Below, one piece after another: positions 8,581 through 16,272 of a DNA stretch of 35,247 bases (the stretch's first letter is position 1; each line of letters starts with the position of its first letter). Source of the DNA: Burkholderiales bacterium (GTDB lineage: Bacteria; Pseudomonadota; Gammaproteobacteria; Burkholderiales; SHXO01); assembly GCA_020854105.1 (NCBI GenBank), contig JADZGB010000021.1:1-35247 (forward strand), given 5' to 3'. A program made the position numbers and the translations under genes. The notes under the pieces were generated by a model. That model did no database searches, was not told where the DNA came from, and saw nothing but the letters and a program-made list of their open reading frames with translations.

Positions 8581-8586
8581 TACAAT
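8581..8586 (+). promoter_or_regulatory. Possible -10 box upstream of the ycgR-like gene
   Basis: TACAAT lies 81 bases upstream of the ATG, in the 126-base gap after the preceding gene. No good -35 is seen. The leader it would make (about 70 bases) shows no c-di-GMP riboswitch features that I can recognise. Confidence 0.3.
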
Positions 8587-8666
8587 TCGCAACGCCTAGG
8601 AAGGCGAACCCGGGCCTGACGAGACCGCAGGGCACTCCTACACATTGCAGAAGAACAGAATCACGC

Positions 8667-9404
8667 ATGAACGACAGTCCGGTCGACCTCGACGATGCGC
8701 GCTACCACGTCGACTCCGATGTCGAGATCGCCTACGTCCTGCGCGGACTGGCGAAGAACAAGGCGGTGGTCACGGCACACCTGGCGGGAACCCGGGAATT
8801 CGCGGTCACCGCGGTGCTGGACGTCGATGTGCAGGCGCACACCATCACGCTCGACGCCAGCGCCAACCAGGAACTGAACCGGCGCCTGATGGAAAGCTCT
8901 CTGGTGCGATTCGTCAGCAATGACGAAGGGGTTCGCGTGCAGTTCCAGGTTTCGAAGGTCGAGAGCGCCCTGTTCCAGGGTCGGCCGGCACTGCGCATCA
9001 CGCTCCCGCGCAGCCTGCACAAGATGCAGCGGCGCGAGTTCTATCGGATACCCATGCCGCTGCTCAACCCGATGAGGTGTTCGATGCCCCACGGCCCGGA
9101 CGAGACGCGCCAGATGCCGCTCTCGGACATCAGCCTCGGTGGTGTGTGCCTGGTAGGCGAGTTCGGCGACGAACCACCGGCCCTCGGAACCATCCTGGAG
9201 CGCTGCAGCATCCCGCTGGGGAAGGCCGGGAGCCTGCATATCGATCTGTGCGTGCGCAACACCTACCTGGTCGTGCTGAAGAACGGCGCCCACAGCCGGC
9301 GCACCGGCTGCCAGTTCCTGGCGATCACGCCGCAGCAGGAGTCGATGGTCCAGCGCTACATCATCTCCCTGGAACAGCAGCAGCGCCGCGCCAAACAGGG
9401 CTGA
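8667..9404 (+). CDS. ycgR: YcgR-like flagellar brake/PilZ domain c-di-GMP receptor
   Basis: Cytoplasmic protein of 245 residues with the two-domain YcgR layout: an N-terminal YcgR/PilZN domain (about 10-115) and a C-terminal PilZ domain (about 120-240). The c-di-GMP binding residues are present: the RxxxR box at Arg123-Arg127 (REFYR) and the DxSxxG box at 154-159 (DISLGG). In enterics YcgR binds c-di-GMP and slows the flagellar motor. Here the neighbours are cell-wall and type IV pilus genes, with no flagellar gene in the window, so the target could be something other than the motor. The gene is convergent with hemB. The ribosome-binding site is weak. Confidence 0.9.
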   Translation: MNDSPVDLDDARYHVDSDVEIAYVLRGLAKNKAVVTAHLAGTREFAVTAVLDVDVQAHTITLDASANQELNRRLMESSLVRFVSNDEGVRVQFQVSKVESALFQGRPALRITLPRSLHKMQRREFYRIPMPLLNPMRCSMPHGPDETRQMPLSDISLGGVCLVGEFGDEPPALGTILERCSIPLGKAGSLHIDLCVRNTYLVVLKNGAHSRRTGCQFLAITPQQESMVQRYIISLEQQQRRAKQG

Positions 9405-9496
9405 TCCCGGGATCGGGCTGATCACGGAGCGCCTGGCGCGCTCGGCCGGCCCGGCGCTGCAGCCGGCGGCTGCCGGGGTCCCTATGCAGCAATGCG

Positions 9497-10567
<1,071 letters not shown>

Positions 10568-10574
10568 CTATTGG

Positions 10575-10698
10575 CGCGTCCGCAGACTCTTATCTGCAGA
10601 CGGAAACGTCTCCCGCTTTTCCTCCCTGAGCGGGTGCCTTGATCCCAAATTGAGGCTTTTGCCCCCGGTTTTCCCCTTTGACCGGGGGCTTTTCTTTT
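10575..10698 (+). ncRNA. Candidate small RNA, antisense to the hemB leader and convergent with engB
   Basis: Five hairpins follow each other on the + strand with almost no gaps: 10582-10597 (5 bp), 10598-10611 (5 bp, GAAA tetraloop), 10612-10634 (6 bp), 10636-10656 (7 bp with two G-U pairs) and 10661-10689 (9 bp). The last is followed by TTTTCTTTT, an intrinsic terminator. The loops of hairpins 3, 4 and 5 are pyrimidine-rich and contain CCTCCC, TCCC and TCCCC, matching the anti-Shine-Dalgarno loops of known C-rich trans-acting sRNAs. No + strand protein gene lies upstream for this terminator to serve. E. coli Spot 42 and Pseudomonas ErsA also lie convergent with engB. From memory, an '(anti-)hemB' RNA motif was described in Burkholderia in this gap; whether this is a member is not known. 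The 5' end is estimated and no strong promoter was found. Confidence 0.7.
10661..10698 (+). terminator. Intrinsic terminator of the candidate small RNA
   Basis: A perfect 9-bp stem, GCCCCCGGT (10661-10669) with ACCGGGGGC (10681-10689), has an 11-base loop and is followed by TTTTCTTTT on the + strand only. The minus-strand side has no downstream T-run, so the terminator acts on + strand transcription, ending 13 bases short of the engB stop. Confidence 0.85.
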
Positions 10699-10711
10699 CT
10701 GGCTGCCGATT

Positions 10712-11326
10712 CTACGCCGCGCCCACCCGGGTTTCGTCCACAGCCGACAGGTGCTCCAGGATGAAGCCGCGTGCCTGATCCACCCCCAGCTTCGACACAC
10801 TGGAAAACAACTGCACGCCGCAGTTCGGATAGCGCTCCTGCACCGACCGGGTCACCGCCTGCAGGGTGCGAACCTGCTCCTGTCGGCTCAGCTTGTCCGC
10901 CTTGGTGAGCAGCGCCAGGATCGGCTTTCCGGTCTGGCCGAACCACCCCAGCATCTGCTCATCCAGTTCGGTCAGCGGGTGGCGTGCATCCATGATGATG
11001 ACCAGGGCGCGCAAGGCGCCCCGCTCCTGCAGGTAGCGGCTCAGCACGCGCTGCCATGTCCGCTGCACGGACGCAGGCACGCGCGCGAAGCCGTAGCCGG
11101 GCAGGTCCACCAGGTAGCGTCCGGGGGCGACGCGGTAGTAGTTGATCTGTTGTGTGCGTCCGGGTGTCTTGCTCACGAAGGCGAGCTGCTTTCGGCCCGT
11201 CAGTGCATTGATCGCGCTGGACTTGCCGGCGTTCGACCGGCCGGCAAACGCGACCTCGCTGCCCCCCTCCGGCGGGAGCTGGGACAGGCGCGCCGCGCCG
11301 AGCTCGAACTGGGCGTTATGCAGCAT
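10712..11326 (-). CDS. engB: Ribosome biogenesis GTP-binding protein EngB (YsxC/YihA)
   Basis: Essential-type GTPase that assists assembly of the large ribosomal subunit. All GTPase boxes are visible: G1 GRSNAGKSS, a G2 threonine in KTPGRTQQINYY, G3 DLPGYGFA, G4 TKAD and G5 SSVSKLG. The start at 11326 (MLHNAQFELGA) gives 204 residues, the usual family length. A start 15 codons upstream (MPFPRPWRITRKRAF) is possible but adds a basic tail not typical of the family. The gene is divergent from cytochrome c4 and precedes hemB on the same strand. Confidence 0.95.
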   Translation of the reverse strand: MLHNAQFELGAARLSQLPPEGGSEVAFAGRSNAGKSSAINALTGRKQLAFVSKTPGRTQQINYYRVAPGRYLVDLPGYGFARVPASVQRTWQRVLSRYLQERGALRALVIIMDARHPLTELDEQMLGWFGQTGKPILALLTKADKLSRQEQVRTLQAVTRSVQERYPNCGVQLFSSVSKLGVDQARGFILEHLSAVDETRVGAA

Positions 11327-11377
11327 GAACGCCCGCTTGCGTGTGATGCGCCATGGCCGTGGGAAAGGCAAGTACGT

Positions 11378-11424
11378 TAGAATGCGCGCCGTGAAATCGG
11401 ACCGTGATGGCCCCAGACCAGGAG
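11378..11424 (+). promoter_or_regulatory. Probable -10 box and Shine-Dalgarno of the cytochrome c4 gene
   Basis: TAGAAT at 11378-11383 is a fair -10 box without a clear -35. AGGAG at 11420-11424 is 5 bases from the ATG at 11430 but only 2 from the adjacent ATG at 11427, which selects the second ATG as the start. Confidence 0.45.
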
Positions 11425-11429
11425 CAATG

Positions 11430-12044
11430 ATGAAGGACCTGCGCGCAATTGTGCTGCTCGTGACCGTGCTTTCGACTCCCGCGCTCGCGCAGGGCGTGAA
11501 GACCGATCTGGCGAAGGGGCAGTCGATCGCGGCGGGCGTGTGTGCGGCCTGTCACGGCACCGACGGCAACGGCCCGCTGCCGGCCAATCCGGTACTGGCG
11601 GGCCAGCACCGCGAGTACATCACCAAGCAGCTGCGCGACTACAAGGCTGGCGGCCGCCAGAACGCGATCATGAACGGCATTGCCGCGGGCCTGTCCGAGC
11701 AGGACATGCGCGATGTGGCCGCCTACTACCAGGCACAGAAGCCGCATCAGGGCACGGCGCACGACGCCAAGCTGACCATCGCCGGGCAGAAGCTGTATCG
11801 GGGCGGCGACAGTGGCGACAGCATCGCCGCCTGCTCGGGGTGCCACTCGCCCAGCGGGGCCGGCATCCCCGCACAGTATCCGCGCCTCAAGGGCCAGCAT
11901 GCCGACTACACCATCGCGCAGCTGAAGGCGTTCCGCGCCGGCGAACGGGCCAACGACGAGAACGGCATGATGCGCGGCGTGGCAGCCCGCATGACCGACC
12001 AGGACATCGCCGCAGTGGCGCAGTACGTACAGGGACTCAAGTAG
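11430..12044 (+). CDS. Di-haem cytochrome c4
   Basis: Periplasmic electron carrier that typically passes electrons from the bc1 complex to terminal oxidases. The 204-residue precursor has a signal peptide (MKDLRAIVLLVTVLSTPALAQG, cleavage near residue 20). Two tandem class I cytochrome domains follow, each with one CxxCH haem site: Cys38-His42 (CAACH) and Cys135-His139 (CSGCH). Methionine ligand candidates lie in NAIMNGIAAGLS and NGMMRGVAARM. The domains repeat the same plan (AGQHREYITKQLRDYKAG versus KGQHADYTIAQLKAFRAG), the hallmark of cytochrome c4. It is convergent with hemL, 9 bases away, and no terminator is visible between them. Confidence 0.95.
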   Translation: MKDLRAIVLLVTVLSTPALAQGVKTDLAKGQSIAAGVCAACHGTDGNGPLPANPVLAGQHREYITKQLRDYKAGGRQNAIMNGIAAGLSEQDMRDVAAYYQAQKPHQGTAHDAKLTIAGQKLYRGGDSGDSIAACSGCHSPSGAGIPAQYPRLKGQHADYTIAQLKAFRAGERANDENGMMRGVAARMTDQDIAAVAQYVQGLK

Positions 12045-12053
12045 GGGATGCGC

Positions 12054-13340
12054 TCAGCGCCGGGCGAAGGCCCGGCCGGCCGCCTCGATCGTATCGGCCA
12101 GATCCTGCCCGGCGTGCGCGGCGGAGACGAATCCCGCCTCGAATGCCGACGGCGCCAGGTACACGCCTTCTTCCAGCATCGCATGGAAGAAGCGATTGAA
12201 CGCCTCGCGATCGCCGTTGTTCATCACTTCAGCGTAGCTGGACGGCGCCTGGGCACTGAAGTACAGCCCGAACATGCCCCCCACCGCCTGCGCCGAGAAC
12301 AACGTCACGCCGGCCGAGCGCGCCTTCGCCTGCATGCCCTGTACGAGCGTCTGCGTGGCAGCCGATAGCGACTCGTAGAAGCCGGGCGCCTGCAGCAGCG
12401 CGAGCGTGGCGCGGCCGGCCGCGACGGCAACCGGATTGCCGGACAGCGTACCTGCCTGATAGACCGGACCCAGCGGCGCAATGCACTGCATGATCTCGCG
12501 CCTTCCCCCGAATGCGCCGAGCGGCATGCCGCCGCCGACGATCTTTCCCAGCGTCGTCAGGTCCGGCTGGATGCCGTACAGGCCCTGCGCACCACGCGGC
12601 CCGACCCGGAAACCGGTCATCACCTCGTCGAAGATCAGCACCGCACCGTGGCGGGTGCACAGTTCGCGCAAGCCTTGCAGAAAGCCCGGCGCGGGTGCGA
12701 CCAGGTTCATGTTGCCGGCCACCGGCTCGACGATCACCGCCGCGATGTCCTTGCCCTGCTGCGCGAACGCATGCTCCACGCCGGCGAGATCGTTGAAATC
12801 GAGCACGAGCGTGTGCGCCGTCACTTCGGGCGGCACACCGGCGGAGCTGGGCACCCCGAACGTGAGGGCCCCCGAGCCTGCCTTGACCAGCAGCGAATCC
12901 GCGTGTCCGTGGTAGCAGCCCTCGAACTTGACGATCCTGCTGCGCCCGGTGAAGCCGCGCGCGAGACGGATCGCACTCATCGTCGCTTCGGTGCCGGAAC
13001 TGACCAGTCGCACCAGTTCCAGCGAGGGCAGCAGGCGCGTGAGTTCGTGTGCGAGTTCGTACTCGGCCTCCGTGGGGGCACCGAAGCTCAGGCCGTGTGC
13101 CGCCGCCTTCTGCACCGCCTCGACCACTGCAGGATGGGCATGCCCGACCACCATCGGGCCCCAGGATCCGACGTAGTCGATGTAGCGCCTGCCGTCCGCG
13201 TCCCAGAAATACGCGCCCTGCGCGCGCTGGAAGAAGATCGGCGTCCCGCCCACCGAACGGAACGCGCGTACCGGCGAGTTCACGCCGCCGGGGATCACCT
13301 TCTGTGAAAGTTCGAACAGCGTCTGGTTCCGTGTCTTCAT
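12054..13340 (-). CDS. hemL: Glutamate-1-semialdehyde 2,1-aminomutase
   Basis: PLP enzyme that converts glutamate-1-semialdehyde to 5-aminolevulinate, the haem precursor used by HemB. This shows the C5 pathway. The 428-residue protein has the PLP lysine at Lys266 ([18 protein letters not shown]), the cofactor-binding [15 protein letters not shown] near 115 and [10 protein letters not shown] near 238. The start at 13340 ([25 protein letters not shown]) is preferred because it matches the family N-terminus and overlaps the thiE stop by 4 bases; an extension of 12 codons reaches into thiE. It is third in the thiD-thiE-hemL unit. Confidence 0.97.
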   Translation of the reverse strand: MKTRNQTLFELSQKVIPGGVNSPVRAFRSVGGTPIFFQRAQGAYFWDADGRRYIDYVGSWGPMVVGHAHPAVVEAVQKAAAHGLSFGAPTEAEYELAHELTRLLPSLELVRLVSSGTEATMSAIRLARGFTGRSRIVKFEGCYHGHADSLLVKAGSGALTFGVPSSAGVPPEVTAHTLVLDFNDLAGVEHAFAQQGKDIAAVIVEPVAGNMNLVAPAPGFLQGLRELCTRHGAVLIFDEVMTGFRVGPRGAQGLYGIQPDLTTLGKIVGGGMPLGAFGGRREIMQCIAPLGPVYQAGTLSGNPVAVAAGRATLALLQAPGFYESLSAATQTLVQGMQAKARSAGVTLFSAQAVGGMFGLYFSAQAPSSYAEVMNNGDREAFNRFFHAMLEEGVYLAPSAFEAGFVSAAHAGQDLADTIEAAGRAFARR

Positions 13341-13996
13341 GTGGGCAGGGCAGCCGTAGTACAGCGATCGAAACAAGCGGCGAAGGCACGTGCCGCGGCG
13401 AGAGTGTCCGGAACGTCGAACAGGGCGCTGATCACGGCGAGTGCATCGGCACCGTGCTCGACCAGCACCCGTGCGTTGCCGGGCGTGATGCCACCGATCG
13501 CGACCAGCGGCAGATCACAGCGCGCGCGCGCTTGGCGCAGGATGCCCGGCGACGGGCACGGCGCACCCGGCTTCACCCGGGACGGGAAGAAACTGCCGAA
13601 AGCCACGTAATCGGCGCCCGCATGCACGGCCGGTTCGAGACGTCCGAGGTCGGCATAGCAGGAAACGCCGATGATCGCAGCGCGACCCAGCGTGCGCCGC
13701 GCGTGTTCGACCGCGGCATCGTCGCGTCCGAGGTGCACGCCATCCGCTCCGATGGCGAGCGCCAGTTCGATGTCGTCGTTGACGACGAGCGGCACGCCAT
13801 GTCCCCGGCACAGAGCGAGCAGCGCCCGCGATTGACGCAGCCGCATCGACGCATCGGCGTCCTTCGAGCGATACTGCAGCACACCCATGCCGCCGCACAG
13901 CGCCTGCTCCACGCGGGAGCACAGCCAGGCATCGTCGCGCGTCTGCGGCGTGATGCCGTACAGCCCGCTAATCCTCCTGCTCGACATCGTCTTCAT
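13337..13996 (-). CDS. thiE: Thiamine-phosphate synthase
   Basis: Joins the hydroxymethylpyrimidine diphosphate made by ThiD with thiazole phosphate to give thiamine phosphate. The roughly 219-residue TIM-barrel protein contains [11 protein letters not shown] (diphosphate-binding), [55 protein letters not shown] and the phosphate loop [10 protein letters not shown]. The start is uncertain: ATG at 13996 ([15 protein letters not shown]) or 13987 (MSSRR). Both overlap the end of thiD (by 29 or 20 bases). The frame stays open upstream inside thiD but is not coding there. Confidence 0.95.
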   Translation of the reverse strand: MKTMSSRRISGLYGITPQTRDDAWLCSRVEQALCGGMGVLQYRSKDADASMRLRQSRALLALCRGHGVPLVVNDDIELALAIGADGVHLGRDDAAVEHARRTLGRAAIIGVSCYADLGRLEPAVHAGADYVAFGSFFPSRVKPGAPCPSPGILRQARARCDLPLVAIGGITPGNARVLVEHGADALAVISALFDVPDTLAAARAFAACFDRCTTAALPT

Positions 13997-14801
13997 CGTC
14001 TCGCGCCCAGAACAGCCGGTCCGGAATGTGTTGTCCCATGCCCGGGCGATAGGCCAGGCTGAGCGCCTGCCAGGTGTATTCCTGCGCATCGCGCACCGCC
14101 TCGGCCACGTCCAGGCCATTGGCGAGCGTGGCGGCAATGGCGGAGGCCAGGGTGCAGCCCGAACCATGATAGCTGGCCGGCAGCCGCTGCCAGCTGTCGG
14201 TGCGCAGCAGCCCGTCGCGGCCGTACAGGCTGTTGCGCACCTCGGCGGTGTTCTCGTGCGTGCCGGTAATGAGCACGTACTCGCTGCCCAGTGCCAGCAG
14301 CCGGCGTGCGCACTCCTCGAGCGGCGGGAACTCGCCCTCGTCCGACTCCTCCAGCGCGAGGCGGCGCGCTTCCAGACTGTTCGGCGTGAGCACGGTCGTC
14401 TGCGGAATGAGCAATTCGCGCATGGCGAGGATCATGTCCTCGCTGACCAGCTCGTCTCCGCGCCCGGAGGAGAGCACGGGATCGAGCACGAGCGGAACCT
14501 CGGGATAGTCCGATACGATCTCGGCGATCGCGGCGATGTTCTCAACGCTGCCGAGCAGGCCGATCTTGAACACGCTGACCGGCATGTCCTCGAGAACGCG
14601 CCGTGCCTGGTCGGCCACCCACTCCGCGTCGAGTGCGAACACGTCCTCCACGCCCACCGTGTCCTGCACTGTCACGCCGGTGACCACCGACAGCGGATGG
14701 CAACCCAGACTCGACAACGTCAGGATGTCCGCCTGGAGGCCCGCACCGCCGCTGGGATCGGTGGCGGCGAAGGTGAGGACGATGGGAGGCGCGTCGGACA
14801 T
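13968..14801 (-). CDS. thiD: Hydroxymethylpyrimidine/phosphomethylpyrimidine kinase
   Basis: Ribokinase-family enzyme that phosphorylates hydroxymethylpyrimidine twice for thiamine synthesis. Visible motifs are FAATDPSGGAGLQAD near the N-terminus (substrate site), VLDPVLSSGRG, a TPNSLEARRL block, and the anion-hole/catalytic segment YHGSGCTLASAIAATLANG. The ATG at 14801 gives 277 residues; a GTG 15 bases upstream is an alternative, and neither has a clear Shine-Dalgarno. The C-terminus is unusually acidic ([10 protein letters not shown]). First gene of thiD-thiE-hemL, divergent from rubredoxin. No TPP riboswitch is seen in the 79-base gap. Confidence 0.95.
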   Translation of the reverse strand: MSDAPPIVLTFAATDPSGGAGLQADILTLSSLGCHPLSVVTGVTVQDTVGVEDVFALDAEWVADQARRVLEDMPVSVFKIGLLGSVENIAAIAEIVSDYPEVPLVLDPVLSSGRGDELVSEDMILAMRELLIPQTTVLTPNSLEARRLALEESDEGEFPPLEECARRLLALGSEYVLITGTHENTAEVRNSLYGRDGLLRTDSWQRLPASYHGSGCTLASAIAATLANGLDVAEAVRDAQEYTWQALSLAYRPGMGQHIPDRLFWARDDEDDVEQED

Positions 14802-14828
14802 GCGGAAGGGAAACACGGAGGGATTTGT

Positions 14829-14843
14829 TAGAATTGCATTCTA
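14829..14843. promoter_or_regulatory. Inverted repeat with a -10-like box on each strand, between thiD and rubredoxin
   Basis: TAGAATTGCATTCTA is a perfect 6+3+6 inverted repeat placing a TAGAAT on both strands, 28 bases from the thiD ATG and 38 bases from the rubredoxin ATG. It could be overlapping divergent -10 boxes or an operator. No strong -35 was found for either direction. Confidence 0.4.
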
Positions 14844-14880
14844 CTCCAACCCATCACTCCACCCACTCACAAGCACTCAA

Positions 14881-15069
14881 ATGCCCGAGCAAGACCCGCG
14901 CGCCTTTCGAACGTTCATGTGCCTGATCTGCGGATTCATCTACGACGAATCCGCCGGGCTGCCCGAAGAAGGCATACCCGCCGGCACACGCTGGGACGAT
15001 GTCCCGGTGAACTGGGTCTGCCCCGAATGCGGCGCACGAAAAGAGGACTTCGAGTTGGTGGAGATATGA
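14881..15069 (+). CDS. Rubredoxin
   Basis: A 62-residue iron protein with one Fe(Cys)4 centre, a one-electron carrier in the cytoplasm. The four ligands are in CLICGFIYDESAG and CPECGARKEDF, the classical CxxCG...CPxCG arrangement, with the conserved aromatic and Asp/Pro residues (GIPAGTRWDDVPVNWVCPECG). The N-terminal extension MPEQDPRAFRTFM is short. There is no obvious Shine-Dalgarno (CACTCAA precedes the ATG), so translation may rely on a short leader. Its redox partner is not in the window. The glyoxalase gene follows 17 bases downstream. Confidence 0.96.
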   Translation: MPEQDPRAFRTFMCLICGFIYDESAGLPEEGIPAGTRWDDVPVNWVCPECGARKEDFELVEI

Positions 15070-15086
15070 CCTGACCGGAGATCGAC

Positions 15087-15476
15087 ATGAGGATTCTTCA
15101 CACCATGCTGCGCGTCGGCGACCTCGAGCGGTCGCTGAACTTCTACACGGACGTTCTCGGCATGCGGCTGCTGCGCCGCCACGACTACCCCGAAGGAAAG
15201 TTCACGCTGGCCTTCGTGGGCTACGGCGATGAGAGCGACACCACCGTGCTCGAACTCACGCACAACTGGGGCGTGGAGAAGTACGAACCGGGCAATGCCT
15301 ACGGCCACATCGCCATCGAGGTGGCGGATGCCTACAAGGCGTGCGAGGAGGTCAAGCGCCTGGGCGGCCGGGTGACCCGCGAGGCCGGGCCGATGAAGCA
15401 CGGCACCACGGTCATCGCGTTCGTCGAGGATCCGGACGGATACAAGATCGAATTCATCCAGCGCAAGGCCGCCTGA
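15087..15476 (+). CDS. gloA: Lactoylglutathione lyase (glyoxalase I)
   Basis: Converts the hemithioacetal of methylglyoxal and glutathione to S-lactoylglutathione, the first step of methylglyoxal detoxification. The 129-residue protein has all four metal ligands at the same numbers as the nickel-type E. coli enzyme: His5 (MRILH), Glu56 (VLELTHNWG), His74 (YGHIA) and Glu122 (GYKIEFIQ). It lacks the extra loops of zinc-type enzymes, so a nickel/cobalt enzyme is expected. The Shine-Dalgarno is GGAG at 15075. The stop TGA directly abuts the stop of convergent rsmA, with no base between. Confidence 0.96.
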   Translation: MRILHTMLRVGDLERSLNFYTDVLGMRLLRRHDYPEGKFTLAFVGYGDESDTTVLELTHNWGVEKYEPGNAYGHIAIEVADAYKACEEVKRLGGRVTREAGPMKHGTTVIAFVEDPDGYKIEFIQRKAA

Positions 15477-16265
15477 TCACGGAAGCGCATCGGAGAGGCG
15501 GACGAACTCCACCACCGACAGCGTCTCGGGACGCCGGCCCGGATCCATGCCTGCCGCATGGAAGGCCTCCAACGGCACCGTATCGCGCAATGCATTGCGC
15601 AACGTCTTGCGCCGGTGCGAGAACGCGTCGGTCACGATGCGCGAGAACGCCTGGTAGTCGCGCGCCGCGCTGGCGAGCGGCCGCAGCGGCGTCAATCGCA
15701 CCACCGCTGAATCGACCTGCGGGGCTGGCCGGAACGCTCCGGGCGGCACGCGGAACAGCCGCTGCACCGCATACCAGTACTGCAGCATGACCGACAGGCG
15801 GCCGTAGGTCTTGTCTCCGGGCGGAGCGGCCATGCGCTCCACCACCTCCCGCTGCAGCATGAAGTGGCAGTCGCGGATGCACTCCCTGTATTCGGTGAGA
15901 CGGAACAACAGCGGAGAGGAGATGTTGTAGGGAAGATTTCCGACGATGCGCAGCGACTGCCCGAGCCCGGCGAAGTCGAACTGCAATGCGTCGGCCTGGT
16001 GCAGCGTGAGTCGATCAGGCGTGAATCGCCTGGCCAGTGCGGCCGCGAGGTCGCGGTCGATCTCCACCGCGTGCATGTGCGGCAGATGCTCGAGCAGTGG
16101 CTGCGTCAGTGCCCCCTGACCGGGCCCGATCTCGACCAGGGTGTCGCCCGGCACCGGTGCGATGGCCGCGACGATGCGATCCACGACGTGCGGGTCGACC
16201 AGGAAATTCTGACCGAAGCGACGACGCGGAACGTGCCCGGCGACCGCACGAGGGGCGCGCGCCAT
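15477..16265 (-). CDS. rsmA: 16S rRNA dimethyladenosine transferase RsmA (KsgA)
   Basis: Dimethylates two adjacent adenines in the helix 45 loop near the 3' end of 16S rRNA, late in 30S assembly. The 262-residue protein shows the N-terminal RRRFGQNFLVD, the SAM-binding GxGxG-type motif VEIGPGQGALT, the acidic residue in VEIDRDLAAAL and the catalytic NLPYNISSPLL. The C-terminal domain contains VPPGAFRPAPQVDSAVVRL and FSHRRKTLRNAL, as in the family. The start is 7 bases after the surA stop. In E. coli pdxA lies between surA and rsmA; it is absent here. Confidence 0.97.
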   Translation of the reverse strand: MARAPRAVAGHVPRRRFGQNFLVDPHVVDRIVAAIAPVPGDTLVEIGPGQGALTQPLLEHLPHMHAVEIDRDLAAALARRFTPDRLTLHQADALQFDFAGLGQSLRIVGNLPYNISSPLLFRLTEYRECIRDCHFMLQREVVERMAAPPGDKTYGRLSVMLQYWYAVQRLFRVPPGAFRPAPQVDSAVVRLTPLRPLASAARDYQAFSRIVTDAFSHRRKTLRNALRDTVPLEAFHAAGMDPGRRPETLSVVEFVRLSDALP

Positions 16266-16272
16266 GCCGCGA

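Noticed and set aside
8541-8666. GEMM-type c-di-GMP riboswitch upstream of the ycgR-like gene
   Set aside because: The conserved GEMM core and its tetraloop receptor pattern are not seen; only a -10-like TACAAT can be named.
9405-9496. Terminator between the ycgR-like gene and hemB
   Set aside because: Only a weak 5-bp GC hairpin (CCGGC-GCTGCA-GCCGG) without a T-run is present, which is ordinary for this base composition.
10618-10634. Minus-strand AGGGAGGAAAAG as a ribosome site for a hemB leader peptide
   Set aside because: No ATG, GTG or TTG lies at a usable distance downstream. It is the complement of the C-rich loop of the + strand hairpin.
14817-14880. TPP riboswitch upstream of thiD
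   Set aside because: The gap is too short and lacks the conserved CUGAGA and ACCUGA elements of the thi box.
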